This document shows positions 4,074 to 5,974 of a stretch of 5,974 nucleotides of DNA, one piece after another. Every line of letters starts with the position of its first letter. The first letter of the stretch is position 1. The notes beneath the pieces were generated by a model. The model was not told the DNA's origin. It searched no databases and was given only the letters and a program-made list of their open reading frames with translations. This stretch comes from an uncultured Spirochaetales bacterium. Lineage in GTDB: Bacteria > Spirochaetota > Spirochaetia > Sphaerochaetales > Sphaerochaetaceae. The position numbers and the translations under genes were made by a program. The DNA lies in the NCBI GenBank assembly GCA_949292445.1, contig CASEZU010000042.1, positions 1-5,974 on the forward strand. The letters run 5' to 3'.

Positions 4074-5974
4074 ATGAAGAAACGTCTTATTACATCGGCG
4101 CTGCCGTATGTCAATAACATTCCCCATCTGGGGAACCTGATGCAGGTGCTTTCCGCAGATGTCTTCGCCCGTTTCTGCCGCAGCCGCGGATACGAGACGA
4201 TGTATATATGCGGTACCGACGAGTACGGGACCGCGAGCGAGACAAGGGCTCTTCAGGAAGGGGTCACGCCCCGTGAGCTCTGCGATCATTATCATGAGAT
4301 CCATAAGAAGATATACGAGTGGTTCGATATCTCCTTCGACTACTTCGGACGCACAAGCACTCCGCTCCAGACCGAGATAGTCCAGCACATCTTCTCGGAA
4401 TGCGACAGGAACGGCTATATAACGGAGAAGGAAACAGAGCAGCTTTACTGTCCTGACTGTCACCGTTTCCTCGCAGACAGATTTGTCTCCGGAACATGTC
4501 CTCACTGCGGATACGACGGAGCAAGGGGGGACCAGTGCGAGAAGTGCGGGACGCTCCTCGATCCCACGGAGCTCATTGATCCGAAGTGCTCCGTCTGCGG
4601 CGCGACTCCTGTGCTGAGAAAGACCAGGAACCTTTACATCGATCTGCCGAAGATCCTTCCGCTTTTCAAGACGTGGATGGACAAGGCGTCCGTAGACGGA
4701 TTCTGGGCTAAGAATGCGGTGCAGATCACGGCATCATGGCTCCGCGACGGCCTGCAGGAGAGGTGCATCACGCGCGATCTCAAATGGGGTATCCCTGTCA
4801 ACAAGCCCGGCTATGAGGACAAGGTCTTCTATGTCTGGTTCGATGCCCCGATCGGCTATATCTCGATCACGGCCAACAAGACGGAGAACTGGGAATACTG
4901 GTGGCGCGACCCTGATAATACCGAGCTCTATCAGTTCATTGGCAAGGACAACATACCGTTCCACACAGTTGTGTTCCCTTGTTCCCTGCTTGCGACTGGT
5001 GAGAAGTGGACGATGCTCTACCACATGTCCTCCACCGAGTATCTGAATTATGAGGGAGGCAAGTTCTCGAAGAGCAAGGGCATCGGAATCTTCGGCAATG
5101 ATGTCGAAGAGACCGGCATTCCTGCCGATGTGTGGCGCTTCTACATGTTCTACAACAGGCCGGAGAAATCTGACTTCACATTCACCTGGGCCGATTTCCA
5201 GGAGAAGGTGAACAAGGAGCTCATCGGCAACCTTTCCAACCTCGTCAACAGGACGCTCACATTTGTGAAGCGCTTCTATGACGGATCCCTTGGAGAAGGG
5301 GCGCTGGATGAGGATATTGTCAGGACTGCCCGTGAGATGGAGGGTACTGTCACCGAAGCTCTTGAGAGAGCCGATGAGCGCGATGCCATCAGGAAGATCT
5401 TCGAGCTCTCGGATGTCGGCAACAAGGCATTCCAGGATGGCGAGCCATGGAAGAAGAGGAAGGAGAATCCGGAGGAGGCGGCAAAACTCCTCAGGACGCT
5501 TCTCCATCTGATCAGGGATCTCGCGGTGATGATCACACCGTATATGCCGTCGACCGGTAAGAGGATCCTTTCGTTCATCGGATCTGAGAATGCGGACTGG
5601 AAGAGTGTCGGCAGCTTCTCGGGGGAGATCAGAGTCGGAGATGCTGAGCTTCTCTTCCAGAAGCTGGAGGATGACAGGATTGCTGAGCTCAGGGAGCGCT
5701 ATTCAGGCTCACAGAGCGAGAGAATGGAAAGGGAGAAGAGCGCTTCTCCAAAGGAAGGAAACAAAATGGAAGATAATGCAAAGCCGGCTGCAGCTGAGGA
5801 GAGCCTCTCCGAGCAGTTCGCACGCCGCGTGATACTCAAGGTCGCGAAAATCGTGAAGGTCGAGAAGCATCCGGGAGGGGACAAGCTCTACATCCTCACC
5901 CTTGACTGCGGGGAGGAGGAGCCGAGAGTGATTGTCTCCTCAATCGTGCCGTTCTACAGGGAGGATGAGCTTCT
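4074..5974 (+). CDS. metG: Methionyl-tRNA synthetase, eukaryote-like type with C-terminal tRNA-binding domain (3' end cut by the window)
   Basis: MetRS charges tRNA-Met with methionine using ATP, in the cytosol. 633 codons are present and the frame is still open at the window edge. The class I signatures are SALPYVNNIPHLGNL (8-22, the HIGH-box variant HLGN) and KFSKSKG (330-336, the KMSKS box). The connective zinc region has four intact knuckles: C126/C129, C142/C145, C155/C158 and C172/C175. DLKWGIPV (235-242), VFYVWFDAPIGYISI (251-265) and GIPADVWRFYMFYNRPE (348-364) closely match the eukaryotic cytosolic and spirochaete enzymes rather than the E. coli type. The helical anticodon-binding domain covers about 380-510. 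A charged linker (about 538-580) leads to an EMAPII/Trbp111-like OB fold starting at FARRVILKVAKIVKVEKHPGGDKLY (582-606), which is incomplete here. ATG 4074 fits the family N-terminus. An in-frame TTG at 4056 falls inside the promoter and is unlikely. No Shine-Dalgarno precedes the ATG. Confidence 0.97.
   Translation, partial: MKKRLITSALPYVNNIPHLGNLMQVLSADVFARFCRSRGYETMYICGTDEYGTASETRALQEGVTPRELCDHYHEIHKKIYEWFDISFDYFGRTSTPLQTEIVQHIFSECDRNGYITEKETEQLYCPDCHRFLADRFVSGTCPHCGYDGARGDQCEKCGTLLDPTELIDPKCSVCGATPVLRKTRNLYIDLPKILPLFKTWMDKASVDGFWAKNAVQITASWLRDGLQERCITRDLKWGIPVNKPGYEDKVFYVWFDAPIGYISITANKTENWEYWWRDPDNTELYQFIGKDNIPFHTVVFPCSLLATGEKWTMLYHMSSTEYLNYEGGKFSKSKGIGIFGNDVEETGIPADVWRFYMFYNRPEKSDFTFTWADFQEKVNKELIGNLSNLVNRTLTFVKRFYDGSLGEGALDEDIVRTAREMEGTVTEALERADERDAIRKIFELSDVGNKAFQDGEPWKKRKENPEEAAKLLRTLLHLIRDLAVMITPYMPSTGKRILSFIGSENADWKSVGSFSGEIRVGDAELLFQKLEDDRIAELRERYSGSQSERMEREKSASPKEGNKMEDNAKPAAAEESLSEQFARRVILKVAKIVKVEKHPGGDKLYILTLDCGEEEPRVIVSSIVPFYREDEL
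5751..5768 (+). promoter_or_regulatory. Internal Shine-Dalgarno and in-frame ATG within metG
   Basis: AAGGAAGGAA (5751-5760) is followed 5 nt later by ATG 5766-5768, which is in frame with metG (Met565). The core AAGGA lies at an optimal 6 nt from the ATG. The site falls in the flexible charged linker just before the tRNA-binding OB fold, so initiation here would yield that domain alone. Lys-Glu-Gly codons could produce the same bases by chance. Confidence 0.4.

Noticed and set aside
4011..4505. 164-codon minus-strand frame opposite the 5' end of metG
   Set aside because: It is a shadow of the HIGH-box and zinc-knuckle region. It has no ribosome-binding site and would overlap the hflK promoter.
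4734..5507. Long open frame of 257 codons antisense to metG
   Set aside because: It lies wholly opposite conserved MetRS codons, has no recognisable domain, and arises from biased codon use of the real gene.

Overview
This 6 kb window looks chromosomal and most likely comes from a moderately GC-rich member of the Spirochaetota. A host-associated Treponema or Sphaerochaeta relative is an inference I cannot narrow further. The strongest clue is the methionyl-tRNA synthetase at the right end. It is of the eukaryote-like type, with all four CxxC zinc knuckles and a C-terminal EMAPII-like tRNA-binding domain, and it closely resembles the Borrelia/Treponema enzyme as I know it. Dense packing, four-base gene overlaps and hflKC fit a bacterial core-genome region.

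Layout, left to right. Positions 1-171 hold a complete tRNA unit on the + strand: a sigma70-like promoter, an elongator-type tRNA-Met with anticodon CAT, and a strong intrinsic terminator. Positions 172-440 hold no intact gene. They carry what looks like the C-terminal remnant of a PD-(D/E)XK-type protein on the - strand, and a very AT-rich patch with a perfect 13-bp inverted repeat. Positions 441-480 are a minus-strand intrinsic terminator. From 513 to 3982 a tight minus-strand operon runs in transcription order hflK, hflC, a GNAT acetyltransferase, and a fumarylacetoacetate-hydrolase (FAH) family enzyme. Every junction overlaps (4, 23 and 4 nt). The 91-bp gap at 3983-4073 is a divergent promoter region. 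metG then runs rightward off the end of the window.

How the genes work together: HflK and HflC are membrane-anchored SPFH proteins that form the cage modulating the FtsH protease. The two downstream enzymes share their transcript, but no functional link is evident from the sequence. tRNA-Met and MetRS are substrate and enzyme, but they lie in separate transcription units.

The most interesting points are these. Both promoters between hflK and metG place the -10 hexamer exactly 7 nt before the ATG, which predicts leaderless mRNAs for both genes. A strong Shine-Dalgarno with an in-frame ATG inside metG could yield a free-standing tRNA-binding domain. The tRNA T-loop reads TCC where TTC is nearly universal. 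A truncated coding remnant with an embedded palindrome sits between two converging terminators. I see no CRISPR array, insertion sequence, phage gene or recognisably new multi-gene system.
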